Shown here in pieces: positions 10,689 through 18,725 of a stretch of 64,000 nucleotides of DNA. The position numbers were made by a program, and so were the translations under genes. The notes beneath the pieces were generated by a model, which saw nothing but the letters and a program-made list of their open reading frames with translations, made no database searches and was not told where the DNA came from. The stretch's first letter is position 1. Each line of letters starts with the position of its first letter. The stretch spans positions 1,364,001 to 1,428,000 of the forward strand of contig NC_015740.1 in assembly GCF_000219605.1 (NCBI RefSeq). The letters run 5' to 3'. This stretch comes from Stutzerimonas stutzeri (GTDB lineage: Bacteria > Pseudomonadota > Gammaproteobacteria > Pseudomonadales > Pseudomonadaceae).

Positions 10689-12479
10689 ATGACAGTTGCT
10701 AAAAAGCCGCTCGGTATCACCGATGTGGTGCTGCGTGATGCCCATCAGTCCATTCTGGCCACCCGCGTCCGGCTAGAGGACATGTTGCCTATAGCCGCCA
10801 AGCTCGATCAGGTCGGGTTCTGGTCGGTTGAGAGCTGGGGTGGAGCGACGTTCGATGCCTGTATCCGCTACCTCGGCGAGGATCCGTGGGAGCGCATCCG
10901 TGAGTTGAAGAAAGCCATGCCCTATACACGCCAGCAAATGCTGTTGCGTGGGCAGAACCTGCTGGGCTATCGCCACTATGCCGACGATGTCGTGGAGAAG
11001 TTTGTCGAGCGCGCTGCGGTCAACGGCGTCGACGTGTTCCGCGTGTTCGATGCGATGAACGATCCGCGTAATCTGGAAACGGCACTGCGTGCGGTGAAAC
11101 AGCACGGCAAGCACGCCCAGGGCACCATTTCCTACACCACCAGCCCGGTGCACACCCTGGAGATGTGGGTCGATCTGGCGAAGCAGATCGAAGACATGGG
11201 CGCCGACTCGGTGGCGATCAAGGACATGGCCGGCATCCTCACCCCCTATACGGCGTTCGAACTGGTCTCGCGCCTGAAGGCCAGCCTGGCTATCCCGATC
11301 CATATGCAGTGCCACGCCACTGCCGGTTTGTCCTCGGTGTCTATTCTCAAGGCGGTGGAAGCCGGTATCGATAATGTCGACACTGCCATCTCCTCGCTGT
11401 CGATGACTTATGGTCATTCGCCGACCGAGTCGGTGGTGGCCATGTTCCAGGGTACCGAGCGCGACACCGGGCTGGACCTGGAGCTGCTGGAAGAGATTGC
11501 CGCCTACTTTCGAGAGGTGCGCAAGAAATATGCGAAGTTCGAGGGCAACCTCAAAGGCGTCGATTCGCGCATCCTGGTCGCCCAGGTGCCGGGCGGCATG
11601 CTCACCAACATGGAAAGCCAGCTCAAGGAGCAGGGCGCCCAGGACAAGTTCGATCAGGTGCTGGCTGAGATTCCGCGCGTGCGCGAGGATCTGGGCTTCA
11701 TCCCGCTGGTAACCCCGACCTCGCAGATCGTTGGCACCCAGGCGGTGATCAACGTGCTCACCGGTGAGCGCTACAAGTCCATCACCAAGGAAACTGCCGG
11801 TGTGCTCAAGGGTGAGTACGGCGCAGCGCCTGCTCCTTTCAACGCCGAATTGCAGGCGCGCGTGCTCGACGGCGCAGAGGTCATCACTCGCCGTCCCGCG
11901 GATCTTTTGCAGCCGGAGATGCAGCGGTTGACGGCCGAGCTCGAAGGGTTGGCCCGCGAGAAGAACATCAAGTTGGCCGAGGATGTCATCGATGATGTCC
12001 TGACCTATGCATTGTTCCCGCAGATTGGTCTTAAGTTCCTCGAGAATCGCGGCAATCCCTCGGCGTTCGAGCCGGCACCCACCGGCAGCGAGCTGCCGGC
12101 GCGCGAGCCGGGCAAGCCCGAGGTGTACACCGTCGAGGTCAATGGCAAGTCGTTCGTCGTGCAGGTCAACGAGGGGGGCGACATCGAAGGCATCAAGCCG
12201 CTCGGTGCGGGTCCTGCGACCAGCGCCGTCAGTGCCGGTTCGACTGCAGCAGCCGTTCCGGCTGGTGGCGAGCCGCAGGCAGCACCGCTGGCCGGCAACA
12301 TATTCAAGGTATTGGTGCAGCCTGGGCAGCTCGTTCAGGAGGGTGACCTGGTGGTGATTCTCGAGGCCATGAAAATGGAAACCGAGATCCGTGCGTTCAA
12401 GGCCGGTACCGTTGCCTCGGTCAACGTCAAGGTTGGCGACGCGGTTTCGGTCGGCGACAGCTTATTGAGCATCGCTTAA
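10689..12479 (+). CDS. oadA: Oxaloacetate decarboxylase alpha subunit (biotin carboxyltransferase)
   Basis: This 596-residue protein moves the carboxyl group of oxaloacetate onto biotin, giving pyruvate. The carboxyltransferase domain (about 8-270) has [14 protein letters not shown] and the metal-binding [11 protein letters not shown] conserved PYC/OADA domain follows, then an Ala/Pro-rich linker. The biotinyl domain at the C-terminus has the biotinylated lysine in [12 protein letters not shown]. The ATG at 10689 has GGAAAGGGAG upstream. oadG precedes it and oadB starts 10 bases after its stop. Confidence 0.93.
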   Translation: MTVAKKPLGITDVVLRDAHQSILATRVRLEDMLPIAAKLDQVGFWSVESWGGATFDACIRYLGEDPWERIRELKKAMPYTRQQMLLRGQNLLGYRHYADDVVEKFVERAAVNGVDVFRVFDAMNDPRNLETALRAVKQHGKHAQGTISYTTSPVHTLEMWVDLAKQIEDMGADSVAIKDMAGILTPYTAFELVSRLKASLAIPIHMQCHATAGLSSVSILKAVEAGIDNVDTAISSLSMTYGHSPTESVVAMFQGTERDTGLDLELLEEIAAYFREVRKKYAKFEGNLKGVDSRILVAQVPGGMLTNMESQLKEQGAQDKFDQVLAEIPRVREDLGFIPLVTPTSQIVGTQAVINVLTGERYKSITKETAGVLKGEYGAAPAPFNAELQARVLDGAEVITRRPADLLQPEMQRLTAELEGLAREKNIKLAEDVIDDVLTYALFPQIGLKFLENRGNPSAFEPAPTGSELPAREPGKPEVYTVEVNGKSFVVQVNEGGDIEGIKPLGAGPATSAVSAGSTAAAVPAGGEPQAAPLAGNIFKVLVQPGQLVQEGDLVVILEAMKMETEIRAFKAGTVASVNVKVGDAVSVGDSLLSIA

Positions 12480-12489
12480 GGGGAGTCGC

Positions 12490-13626
12490 ATGGATAAGTT
12501 GCTCAAGCTGTGGCAGGGAACCGGTCTTTATCACCTCGAGCCCGGGCAGGCGCTGATGATCCTCGTCTGCCTGGGGCTGATCTATTTGGCGATCCGCAAG
12601 GGTTTTGAGCCGCTGTTGCTGATTCCGATCGGTTTCGGCGGCATCCTGGCGAACATCCCGGTGGCGAACATGGGTGAGGGAGCTGGCATCCTGCACCTGT
12701 TCTATGAGGTCGGCCTGCCGACCAGCGTGTTTCCGCTGCTGATCTTCATGGGTGTCGGAGCAATGACCGATTTCGGTCCGATGCTGGCCAATCCGAAGAC
12801 GCTGTTGCTCGGGGCGGCAGCCCAGTTCGGTATCTTCGCCACCCTGCTCGGTGCGCTGGCGCTGACTGCGCTGGGAATCCCAGGAGTGGAGTTCACGCTG
12901 CGTGAGGCGGCCTCCATCGCGATCATCGGCGGTGCGGACGGCCCGACGTCGATCTTCGTGACCTCCAAGCTTGCGCCTGAACTGTTGGGGCCGATTGCCG
13001 TGGCGGCTTATTCCTACATGGCGCTGGTTCCGCTGATACAACCTCCGATCATGCGTGCGCTGACCACCAAGGAAGAGCGTGCCATCGTCATGATGCAGCT
13101 GCGCCATGTCAGCCAGGCGGAGAAAATCGTTTTTCCGTTGGTCCTCTGCATTCTGGTTGGCTTGTTGCTGCCGGATGCGGCGCCCCTGGTGGGCATGTTC
13201 GCTTTCGGCAACCTGCTGCGCGAATGCGGCGTTGTGGATCGTCTGGCCGATACGTCGCGCAACGCGCTGATCAATATCGTCACCATTGCGCTGGGCCTGA
13301 CGGTCGGTTCGAAGCTGTCGTCCGAGGCGTTTCTGCAAATGAAGACGCTGGGGATTCTGGTCTTGGGGATGGTGGCCTTCTGTGGCGGTACGGCGGCGGG
13401 CATTTTCATGGCCAAGGTGATGAATCGCTTCAGCCAGAACAAAATCAACCCGCTCATCGGTTCCGCCGGTGTGTCGGCCGTGCCGATGGCGGCGCGCGTT
13501 TCGAATAAGGTTGGTCTGGAGGCTAATCCGCAGAACTTCCTGTTGATGCATGCCATGGGGCCAAACGTGGCGGGCGTCATTGGCTCTGCGGTAGCCGCAG
13601 GCGTGCTTCTAAACTTCGTCGGCTAG
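12490..13626 (+). CDS. oadB: Oxaloacetate decarboxylase beta subunit (sodium pump)
   Basis: This 378-residue polytopic membrane protein decarboxylates carboxybiotin and exports Na+. It carries the [17 protein letters not shown] segment with the Asp known to be essential in the family, and the late [19 protein letters not shown] segment. AAGGGGAG precedes the ATG. Together oadGAB would couple oxaloacetate breakdown to a sodium gradient. A hairpin terminator follows at 13680. Confidence 0.93.
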   Translation: MDKLLKLWQGTGLYHLEPGQALMILVCLGLIYLAIRKGFEPLLLIPIGFGGILANIPVANMGEGAGILHLFYEVGLPTSVFPLLIFMGVGAMTDFGPMLANPKTLLLGAAAQFGIFATLLGALALTALGIPGVEFTLREAASIAIIGGADGPTSIFVTSKLAPELLGPIAVAAYSYMALVPLIQPPIMRALTTKEERAIVMMQLRHVSQAEKIVFPLVLCILVGLLLPDAAPLVGMFAFGNLLRECGVVDRLADTSRNALINIVTIALGLTVGSKLSSEAFLQMKTLGILVLGMVAFCGGTAAGIFMAKVMNRFSQNKINPLIGSAGVSAVPMAARVSNKVGLEANPQNFLLMHAMGPNVAGVIGSAVAAGVLLNFVG

Positions 13627-13679
13627 CGCCGCATGTCCTGTCTTCCTCCCTCAGGCGGCCTCTTTCTGAGGTGCGTCTG

Positions 13680-13701
13680 AGGTGACCTTGTTCACCTTTT
13701 T
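13680..13701 (+). terminator. Terminator of oadGAB
   Basis: AGGTGA pairs with TCACCT around a short loop and runs into TTTTT, 54 bases after the oadB stop. Confidence 0.65.
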
Positions 13702-13901
13702 CCCTTCCGATCAAGCAAGTCGAATGGTCAGTGTCCGCCCGATGCGCGGTCGCTGATGGCGGCGCCTGCGTCAGTGCTTTTCACCGGGCATTGCCATCAT
13801 GCAAGTGGTGGCTTCGTGCCAAGCGGCTTGGTTGGCTGGGGGCAGGCAGATAGAAGGGGGGCGGCGGGGAAGGTGCTGGCCAGGTGAGGCCGTGGATGCA
13901 T

Positions 13902-13928
13902 GGACAGGGGCCTGTCACGCCCCTGTCC
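13902..13928 (-). terminator. Hairpin after amrZ
   Basis: GGACAGGGGC pairs perfectly with GCCCCTGTCC over 10 base pairs around a 7-base loop, 8 bases past the amrZ stop. The U-run on the amrZ strand is poor. Confidence 0.5.
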
Positions 13929-13936
13929 AGCTGCTG

Positions 13937-14260
13937 TCAGTCTTCCTTGGCGAGCTCGGTATCCTGAGCGATCAGCGCGATCAAGGCGTTCTGCTGTCGG
14001 TGAGCCAGCTGACGGAAACGCTGGAGCAGCTCTCGTTCATGCAGTGACAGCTCAGGACTGTCCAAACGCATGCTCAGATCGTCGTCCAGAGCGCCTTCCT
14101 GCAGCAGGCTTTGCTCCAGGCGGGCGATGATTTCCGAGTTCATGCTGCGGTGATGATTACGCGCTACCTCAGCGATGCGTTCGCGCATGCCATCGGGAAG
14201 CCGAACCACGAATTTGTCAGCCGTGCGGCTGGAATAAACTGCCTGTTTCATAGGGCGCAT
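13937..14260 (-). CDS. amrZ: AmrZ (AlgZ) ribbon-helix-helix regulator of alginate and motility
   Basis: This 107-residue Arc-type regulator starts M-R-P-M-K-Q. It carries the DNA-contacting strand [18 protein letters not shown], the [18 protein letters not shown] helix pair, and the tetramerising tail [18 protein letters not shown]. In P. aeruginosa AmrZ activates alginate and twitching genes, represses fleQ and flagella, and acts on c-di-GMP genes. The coding region looks whole. However, an ISL3 element begins 6 bases upstream of the ATG, so its native promoter (now beyond 15572) is 1.3 kb away. Any expression would depend on promoters in the element. Confidence 0.93.
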   Translation of the reverse strand: MRPMKQAVYSSRTADKFVVRLPDGMRERIAEVARNHHRSMNSEIIARLEQSLLQEGALDDDLSMRLDSPELSLHERELLQRFRQLAHRQQNALIALIAQDTELAKED

Positions 14261-14266
14261 AATTAA
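14259..14266. repeat. Left target-site duplication of the ISL3 element
   Basis: ATAATTAA is repeated exactly at 15572-15579, directly outside the two inverted repeats. Eight bases is the length typical of ISL3 insertions. The duplication includes two bases of the amrZ start codon, which is why the ATG survives. Confidence 0.93.
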
Positions 14267-15571
14267 GGTTCTTCGCGGACTCTGGGGGAAGAGCGAGTTG
14301 ACAGTCAGGGAAGCAGGTAAATTGGCAGTCGCCAAACACACCCTTCACCTGTCCCTGCTGTCGCCGTGCATCCTATTGATCTTGCCTCGTTCTGGCCAGG
14401 CTATGACGCCGTTGCCTGCCGTTCATCCGCCAACAACTCCCTTCTGATTGAGCTCGAGCCTCAAGCCGGTTCAGTGCCCAGGTGCGGGCGTTGTGGTCAG
14501 CTCAGTCCGTTGATTCACGAGCGCCGAATTCGTCTGGTGCGCGATCGTGATCTGTTCGATCAGCGCGTCTTGCTTCAACTACCCGTGCGCCGAGTCGATT
14601 GCCTGAACTGTGGTCGGGTGACCGAGCGGATCGACTGGCTGGAGCCTGCATCTCGCCTGACCCGGCGGTTACAGGTCTGGCTCGAAAGCTTGCTGCGGCT
14701 GCTGCCGATCAGCCACGTCAGCCAGCTCACCGGCCTGCACTGGCACACCCTCAAGACGCTCGACAAGCGCCGCCTGCAAGCCGAGGTAGGCACCTTCTAT
14801 TCAAGCGGTGTCCGCCGCCTGGTGATGGACGAGTTCGCCCTGCACAAGGGGCATCGCTATGCCACGGTCATCATGGACGCCGAGCGAACACGGGTGCTGT
14901 GGGTCGGCCACGGCAACAGCCGTGAGGCGATCCGCCCGTTCTTTGAATTGCTCGGCGAGCACTGCCAGCAGATTGAGGCGGTGGCCATGGACATGAACAC
15001 GGCTTTCGACCTGGAGGTGAAGAAGCATTGCCCGCAGGCCGAAGTGGTGTACGACCTGTTTCACGTCGTCGCGCGCTACGGTCGGGATGTGATCGACCGA
15101 ATCCGGGTCGACCAGGCCAACCTTCTGCGCGAAGACAAGCCGGCACGAAAGGCGGTCAAGCAGAGTCGTTGGCTGCTGCTGCGCAACCGCGACAACCTGA
15201 AGGACGGACAGGCCGTGCAGTTACAGGAGCTGCTTGCTGCCAACCAGCCGTTGGCTACGGTCTATGTGCTCAAGGATGCGCTGAAGGATGTTTGGTACGC
15301 CCCCAGCGTACGAGAGGGTTGGCGACGCTGGCGAACCTGGCTGCGACATGCTCGCGAGAGCGACCTCGCGCCGCTGCAACGCTTCGCTCGCAACCTGCGC
15401 AAATACGCGCGAGGCATCCTTGCCAGTGCTCACTTCCACATGCATACCAGCGTCCTTGAGGGTGTTAACAACCGCATCAAGGTAATCAAGCGCATGGCCT
15501 ATGGATTCCGGGACTCGGAGTACTTCTTCCTGAAAATCAAGGCCGCCTTCCCCGGGAAAGCGCGATGAACC
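14267..15571 (+). mobile_element. ISL3-family insertion sequence, complete, 1305 bp
   Basis: Imperfect 25-base terminal inverted repeats (14267-14291 and 15547-15571) match at 19 of 25 positions and both begin GGTTC. They enclose one intact transposase gene and are flanked by the 8-bp duplication ATAATTAA. All features indicate a complete and probably recent insertion. The transposase stop codon lies inside the right repeat. Confidence 0.95.
14366..15568 (+). CDS. ISL3-family transposase
   Basis: This 400-residue protein has an N-terminal zinc-binding part (PRCGRCGQLSP, then VDCLNCGRVTERIDWL), a helical DNA-binding part, and a DDE core. Likely core acidic residues lie in RLVMDEFALHKGH, EAVAMDMNTAFDL and TSVLEGVNNRIKVIKR. 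The start is GTG at 14366. No frameshift or stop is seen, so it could be active. Confidence 0.93.
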   Translation: MHPIDLASFWPGYDAVACRSSANNSLLIELEPQAGSVPRCGRCGQLSPLIHERRIRLVRDRDLFDQRVLLQLPVRRVDCLNCGRVTERIDWLEPASRLTRRLQVWLESLLRLLPISHVSQLTGLHWHTLKTLDKRRLQAEVGTFYSSGVRRLVMDEFALHKGHRYATVIMDAERTRVLWVGHGNSREAIRPFFELLGEHCQQIEAVAMDMNTAFDLEVKKHCPQAEVVYDLFHVVARYGRDVIDRIRVDQANLLREDKPARKAVKQSRWLLLRNRDNLKDGQAVQLQELLAANQPLATVYVLKDALKDVWYAPSVREGWRRWRTWLRHARESDLAPLQRFARNLRKYARGILASAHFHMHTSVLEGVNNRIKVIKRMAYGFRDSEYFFLKIKAAFPGKAR

Positions 15572-15579
15572 ATAATTAA
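15572..15579. repeat. Right target-site duplication of the ISL3 element
   Basis: This is an exact copy of 14259-14266 (ATAATTAA), directly outside the right inverted repeat. Confidence 0.93.
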
Positions 15580-15785
15580 CCGGTTAGTCAGGTGGGCGTG
15601 CTGGCGTATTGCCGGGGTAGTCACCGGTCTGACAACCACCAGTACTCGCTGTTCCGTCGACCAAGGGAAAAAAAAGAAGACGGCTTCATGGCGCCAATTG
15701 TACGACGAATCGGTGATTAGTAAAGTGGTTGTGCTATCAAAGTGCCTTTACTGTGATGCAGTCCATTTTCCACAGCGGGGATGAA
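15580..15785 (-). promoter_or_regulatory. Displaced native upstream region of amrZ
   Basis: Removing the ISL3 element and one target copy joins this stretch directly to the amrZ start codon. These 206 more A+T-rich bases are therefore the natural amrZ leader and promoter region, now cut off from the gene. I could not assign convincing -35/-10 boxes or AmrZ sites by eye. No supported gene lies here. Confidence 0.6.
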
Positions 15786-15971
15786 TCAACGCAGTACCGG
15801 ATCGAACTTTATTTTGCGCCCAATCATCAGGGCTATCAGGAACAGCGTCCCAAAGACTCCGATGCCCGCCTTGCAAGCGGCAGCTAGCGCTCCCGGCTCC
15901 TGTATTTCTGCGAATGCGCCATACACACAGGCCGCGGTGAGCAGTAGGCAAGTCAATGCGAACTTGGACAT
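15786..15971 (-). CDS. Small two-helix membrane protein
   Basis: This 61-residue protein is nearly all membrane. One hydrophobic segment spans about residues 4-22 (FALTCLLLTAACVYGAFA) and a second about 35-50 (GIGVFGTLFLIALMIG), ending in a basic RKIKFDPVLR tail. AAGGAG lies 6 bases before the ATG, which supports real translation. I do not recognise a family. It lies between the two insertion sequences and formerly stood upstream of amrZ on the same strand. Confidence 0.55.
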   Translation of the reverse strand: MSKFALTCLLLTAACVYGAFAEIQEPGALAAACKAGIGVFGTLFLIALMIGRKIKFDPVLR

Positions 15972-16013
15972 GAATATCTCCTTTGCGGAACGATCCGCTC
16001 AAAATCCAATCCC

Positions 16014-16106
16014 TTAAAAGACCCAGCGTTGCGGCTGAGCCAATATGCTGCCCTGGGTGGCGCTCAGGGTCGTGATCTGGGCCTTTTCAGCGAACTGCAC
16101 GCGCTG
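16014..16106 (-). pseudogene. Possible C-terminal gene remnant at the IS21 junction
   Basis: An open frame of 30 codons starts at the left edge of the IS21 element and ends in TAA at 16014-16016. It begins Q-R-V-Q-F-A-E-K and ends Q-P-Q-R-W-V-F. It has no start of its own, as expected if the element or a deletion removed the front of a gene. It does not look like the missing end of FlgZ as I know that family. It could also be a chance frame. Confidence 0.25.
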
Positions 16107-16114
16107 AGTGCGGA

Positions 16115-16206
16115 TTCCACACCATCCGGCCACCCAGTCCACGCTCATCTGGCCAGGCATTCCACGGCCATCTGGCCACCTGTTCCACGGCCATCCGGCC
16201 GGGCAG
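16115..16206 (-). repeat. Left subterminal array of four 23-bp repeats (IS21)
   Basis: Four head-to-tail units follow the pattern TTCCACggcCATCtGGCCAcc with a 23-base period. They are the inverted counterparts of the five units at the other end. Multiple terminal repeats are normal IstA binding sites in IS21 elements. Confidence 0.85.
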
Positions 16207-16236
16207 TCGGAGCGCAGCGACGCAGGGGTTGCATTG

Positions 16237-16992
16237 TTAGTCTGAGGTGCCCGGTGTCGTCAATTTCTTCGTCTGTTTGCGCATCGATTCGCCCTTGAGG
16301 TTGATCCGATAAGCGTTGTGCACCAGGCGGTCGAGGATGGCATCGGCCAGGGTCGGATCGCCGATCAGTTCGTGCCAGTTGTCCACGGGCATTTGGCTGG
16401 TCACGAGGGTCGAGCGCTGGCCGTAGCGGTCGTCCAGTAGCTCCAGCATGTCACGGCGCTGTTCAACGGTGAACGGGGCCAGACCCCAGTCATCAAGGAT
16501 CAGCAGGTCGGTCTTGGCATAGCCGCTCATCAGCTTGGCGAAGCGCCCGTCGCCGTGGGCTAGGCCCAACTCTTCCAGCAGGCGTGGCAAGCGCAGGTAA
16601 CGCACGCTGTAACCCTCTCGGCAGGCCTGGTGGGCCAGGGCGCAGGCCAGCCAGGTTTTACCCACGCCGGTGGGGCCGCCGATGATCAGGTTGAGGCCGT
16701 CGCGTAGCCACTGGCCGCCGCTCAGTTGCAGGATCAGCGCCTTATCCAGCCCGCGCGGGCTGCGGTAGTCGATGTCTTCGAGGCAGGCGTTGTGCTTGAG
16801 CCGGGCCTGGCGCAGGCGGCTGCTGAGGCGCTTGTCGTCGCGTTCGGTCAGTTCGCGGTCGACCAACAGGCCGAGGCGTTCCTCGAAGCTCAGGCTGTTG
16901 ATGTCGGGGGTTTTCAGTTGCTCGGCGAGTGCCTTGAGCATGCCGGTCAGGCGCAGGGTCTGGAGCTTGTCCAGGGTCGGATGGGGCAGCAT
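16237..16992 (-). CDS. istB: IstB, ATP-binding transposition helper (IS21)
   Basis: This 251-residue AAA+ protein has Walker A GGPTGVGKT near residue 105 and Walker B LLILDDWGL. Its N-terminal helical region (TLRLTGMLKALAEQL) is typical of IstB. It assists IstA in target capture. The ATG at 16992 is chosen because the family begins just before this helix; the longer frame reaching 17559 is istA antisense noise. It lies 17 bases after istA, presumably translated from the same message. Confidence 0.92.
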   Translation of the reverse strand: MLPHPTLDKLQTLRLTGMLKALAEQLKTPDINSLSFEERLGLLVDRELTERDDKRLSSRLRQARLKHNACLEDIDYRSPRGLDKALILQLSGGQWLRDGLNLIIGGPTGVGKTWLACALAHQACREGYSVRYLRLPRLLEELGLAHGDGRFAKLMSGYAKTDLLILDDWGLAPFTVEQRRDMLELLDDRYGQRSTLVTSQMPVDNWHELIGDPTLADAILDRLVHNAYRINLKGESMRKQTKKLTTPGTSD

Positions 16993-17009
16993 GGTGGGAT
17001 TCCTTGGGG

Positions 17010-18539
17010 TCAGTGGTAGTAGGCGGGGCCGCGCAGGTTGGCGTGGTCGTCCGGCAGCAGGGGCAGGTTGGCTTGAGCCAACGGCAGGTTTTCCAGCCCC
17101 TGGCGCAGGATCGATTCGAGGCTCTTGTAGCTGCACGCGCCGAGGCTGAGGGCGCGACGGCAGGCCAACTCCAAGCGCACTTCGCCATGGGTCTTGCCCA
17201 GGCGCAGGATGCCCAGGCAGGCCCGGTAGCCCTGCTGCGGATGGATGCGCCGTTCGAGGATGTGCCGGATCACGCCGGCCGTGTTCGGCCCGGTCTGCTC
17301 GGCCCAGCGGATCAGCCGCTGCGGCGTCCACTCGGCATGCTCGCGATGGCTCTTGGGCATGTGCTCGGCCTGCGTGCTGTGCCTGCCCTTGTGCATTGAG
17401 CGAAGGTGACTGGCCACCCGCTGATTGGCGTGGAAGCACTCCACCGTGCGCGCTGTCAGGCGTACTTCCAGTTGTTTCTTCACCAGTTGGTACGGCACCG
17501 AGTAGTAGTGCCCATCGACCTCGACGTGGTAGTCGATGTGCACCCGCGCCTTCTTCCACTCGGCGTAGACGTAGGGTTGCTCCGGCAGGGGGCGCAGCGC
17601 CGGACGATCCAGAGCTTCGAAGGCCGACTGCCGGGAGCCCGGCAGCTTGCGAAACGGTCGTCGGTTGAGCCGCTCCAGCAATAAGGCGATGGCGCTGTTG
17701 AGTTCATCCAGGGAGAAGAACTGCCGATTCCTCAGCGCGGCGAGGATCCAGCGCTCGACCACCTGCACGCCGACCTCGGCCTTGGCCTTGTCGCGCGGTT
17801 TACGCGCCCGCGCCGGCACCACCGCCACGCCATAGTGCTCGGCCAGATCGCGGTAGCTCGGGTTGATGTCCGGCTCGTAGCGATGGCTCTTACTCACCGC
17901 GCTGCGCAGGTTGTCCGGCACCACGATCTCCGGCACGCCGCCGAGGAAGGCAAAGCAGCGGGTATGCGAGCCCAGCCAGTCCGGCAGCTGCTGCGACCAG
18001 GTGGCTTCGGCGAAGGTGTAGCTGGACGCACCGAGCACCGCGACGAACACCTGCGCCTGGCGGATCTCGCCGCTGTGGCGGTCGATCACCGGCACCGTCT
18101 GCCCGGCGTAGTCGACGAACAACTTCTCGCCGACGCGGTGCTCCTGGCGCATCACCACGTCCAGCTTGCCCTGCCAGGCCCGGTAGTGCTCGCAGAACCA
18201 GCTGTACTGAAAGCCTTTCGGCTGGCTCAGGCGATACTCCTGCCAGAGCAGCGCCAAGGTCACGCCCGGCCGGCGTAGCTCGGCATGCACCCAAGACCAA
18301 TCAGGCAGTGGCCGCTGCTCGCTGGGCACTGCCGGCGCCGGTGGGAACAGCTGCTGTTCCAGCTCGGAATCGGACAACGAACAGGGCCAACTGAGGCCGC
18401 TGGCGGCAAAGCGGTTGAGGTAATCGCCGACGGTGACACGACCGATCTGCACGCTGACCGCAATCTGGCGAGCCGATAGCCCGACCTCGAACTTGAGACG
18501 AAGTACTTCGCGAATCTTACGCATGGATAAACGCTCCAC
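17010..18539 (-). CDS. istA: IstA transposase (IS21)
   Basis: This 509-residue transposase has an N-terminal helix-turn-helix (REVLRLKFEVGLSARQIA) and an rve-type integrase core. Candidate DDE residues lie in KLFVDYAGQTVPV, VVPDNLRSAV and KAKAEVGVQVVERWIL. A C-terminal region with many basic residues follows. The frame is open throughout. M1 at 18539 or M6 (18524) could be the start. Confidence 0.92.
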   Translation of the reverse strand: MERLSMRKIREVLRLKFEVGLSARQIAVSVQIGRVTVGDYLNRFAASGLSWPCSLSDSELEQQLFPPAPAVPSEQRPLPDWSWVHAELRRPGVTLALLWQEYRLSQPKGFQYSWFCEHYRAWQGKLDVVMRQEHRVGEKLFVDYAGQTVPVIDRHSGEIRQAQVFVAVLGASSYTFAEATWSQQLPDWLGSHTRCFAFLGGVPEIVVPDNLRSAVSKSHRYEPDINPSYRDLAEHYGVAVVPARARKPRDKAKAEVGVQVVERWILAALRNRQFFSLDELNSAIALLLERLNRRPFRKLPGSRQSAFEALDRPALRPLPEQPYVYAEWKKARVHIDYHVEVDGHYYSVPYQLVKKQLEVRLTARTVECFHANQRVASHLRSMHKGRHSTQAEHMPKSHREHAEWTPQRLIRWAEQTGPNTAGVIRHILERRIHPQQGYRACLGILRLGKTHGEVRLELACRRALSLGACSYKSLESILRQGLENLPLAQANLPLLPDDHANLRGPAYYH

Positions 18540-18610
18540 GACGACCTCTCTGCTTCGAAAAAGAGGTCGATGGTAGTGAAGAAATCCTGCGTAGCTGCCT
18601 ACCCGGTTGG

Positions 18611-18725
18611 GTGGCCGGATGGCCGTGGAATCAGTGGTCGGATACGCGTGGAATGGGTGGCCGGATCACCGTGGAATCGGTGGTCAGATGCTCATGGAAT
18701 GGGTGGCCAGATGACCGTGGAATCC
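18611..18725 (-). repeat. Right subterminal array of five 23-bp repeats (IS21)
   Basis: Five direct units of exactly 23 bases follow the pattern GTGGccgGATgnccgTGGAATnn. Odd- and even-numbered units differ slightly (GTGGCC versus GTGGTC), so the array looks like an alternating higher-order repeat. It lies between istA and the element end. Confidence 0.88.

Larger units (their letters stand above)
13627..13936. other. Gap between oadB and amrZ holding two convergent terminators
   Basis: No gene is supported in these 310 bases. The only landmarks are the oadB terminator (13680-13701) and the amrZ-side hairpin (13902-13928). Confidence 0.6.

Noticed and set aside
16029..16298. 89-codon plus-strand frame across the IS21 left end
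   Set aside because: It starts outside and runs through the repeat array into antisense istB, so it is a junction artefact.
18611..18725. Repeat array that could be taken for CRISPR
   Set aside because: The 23-base units abut with no spacers, match the inverted array at the other IS21 end, and no cas genes are present.
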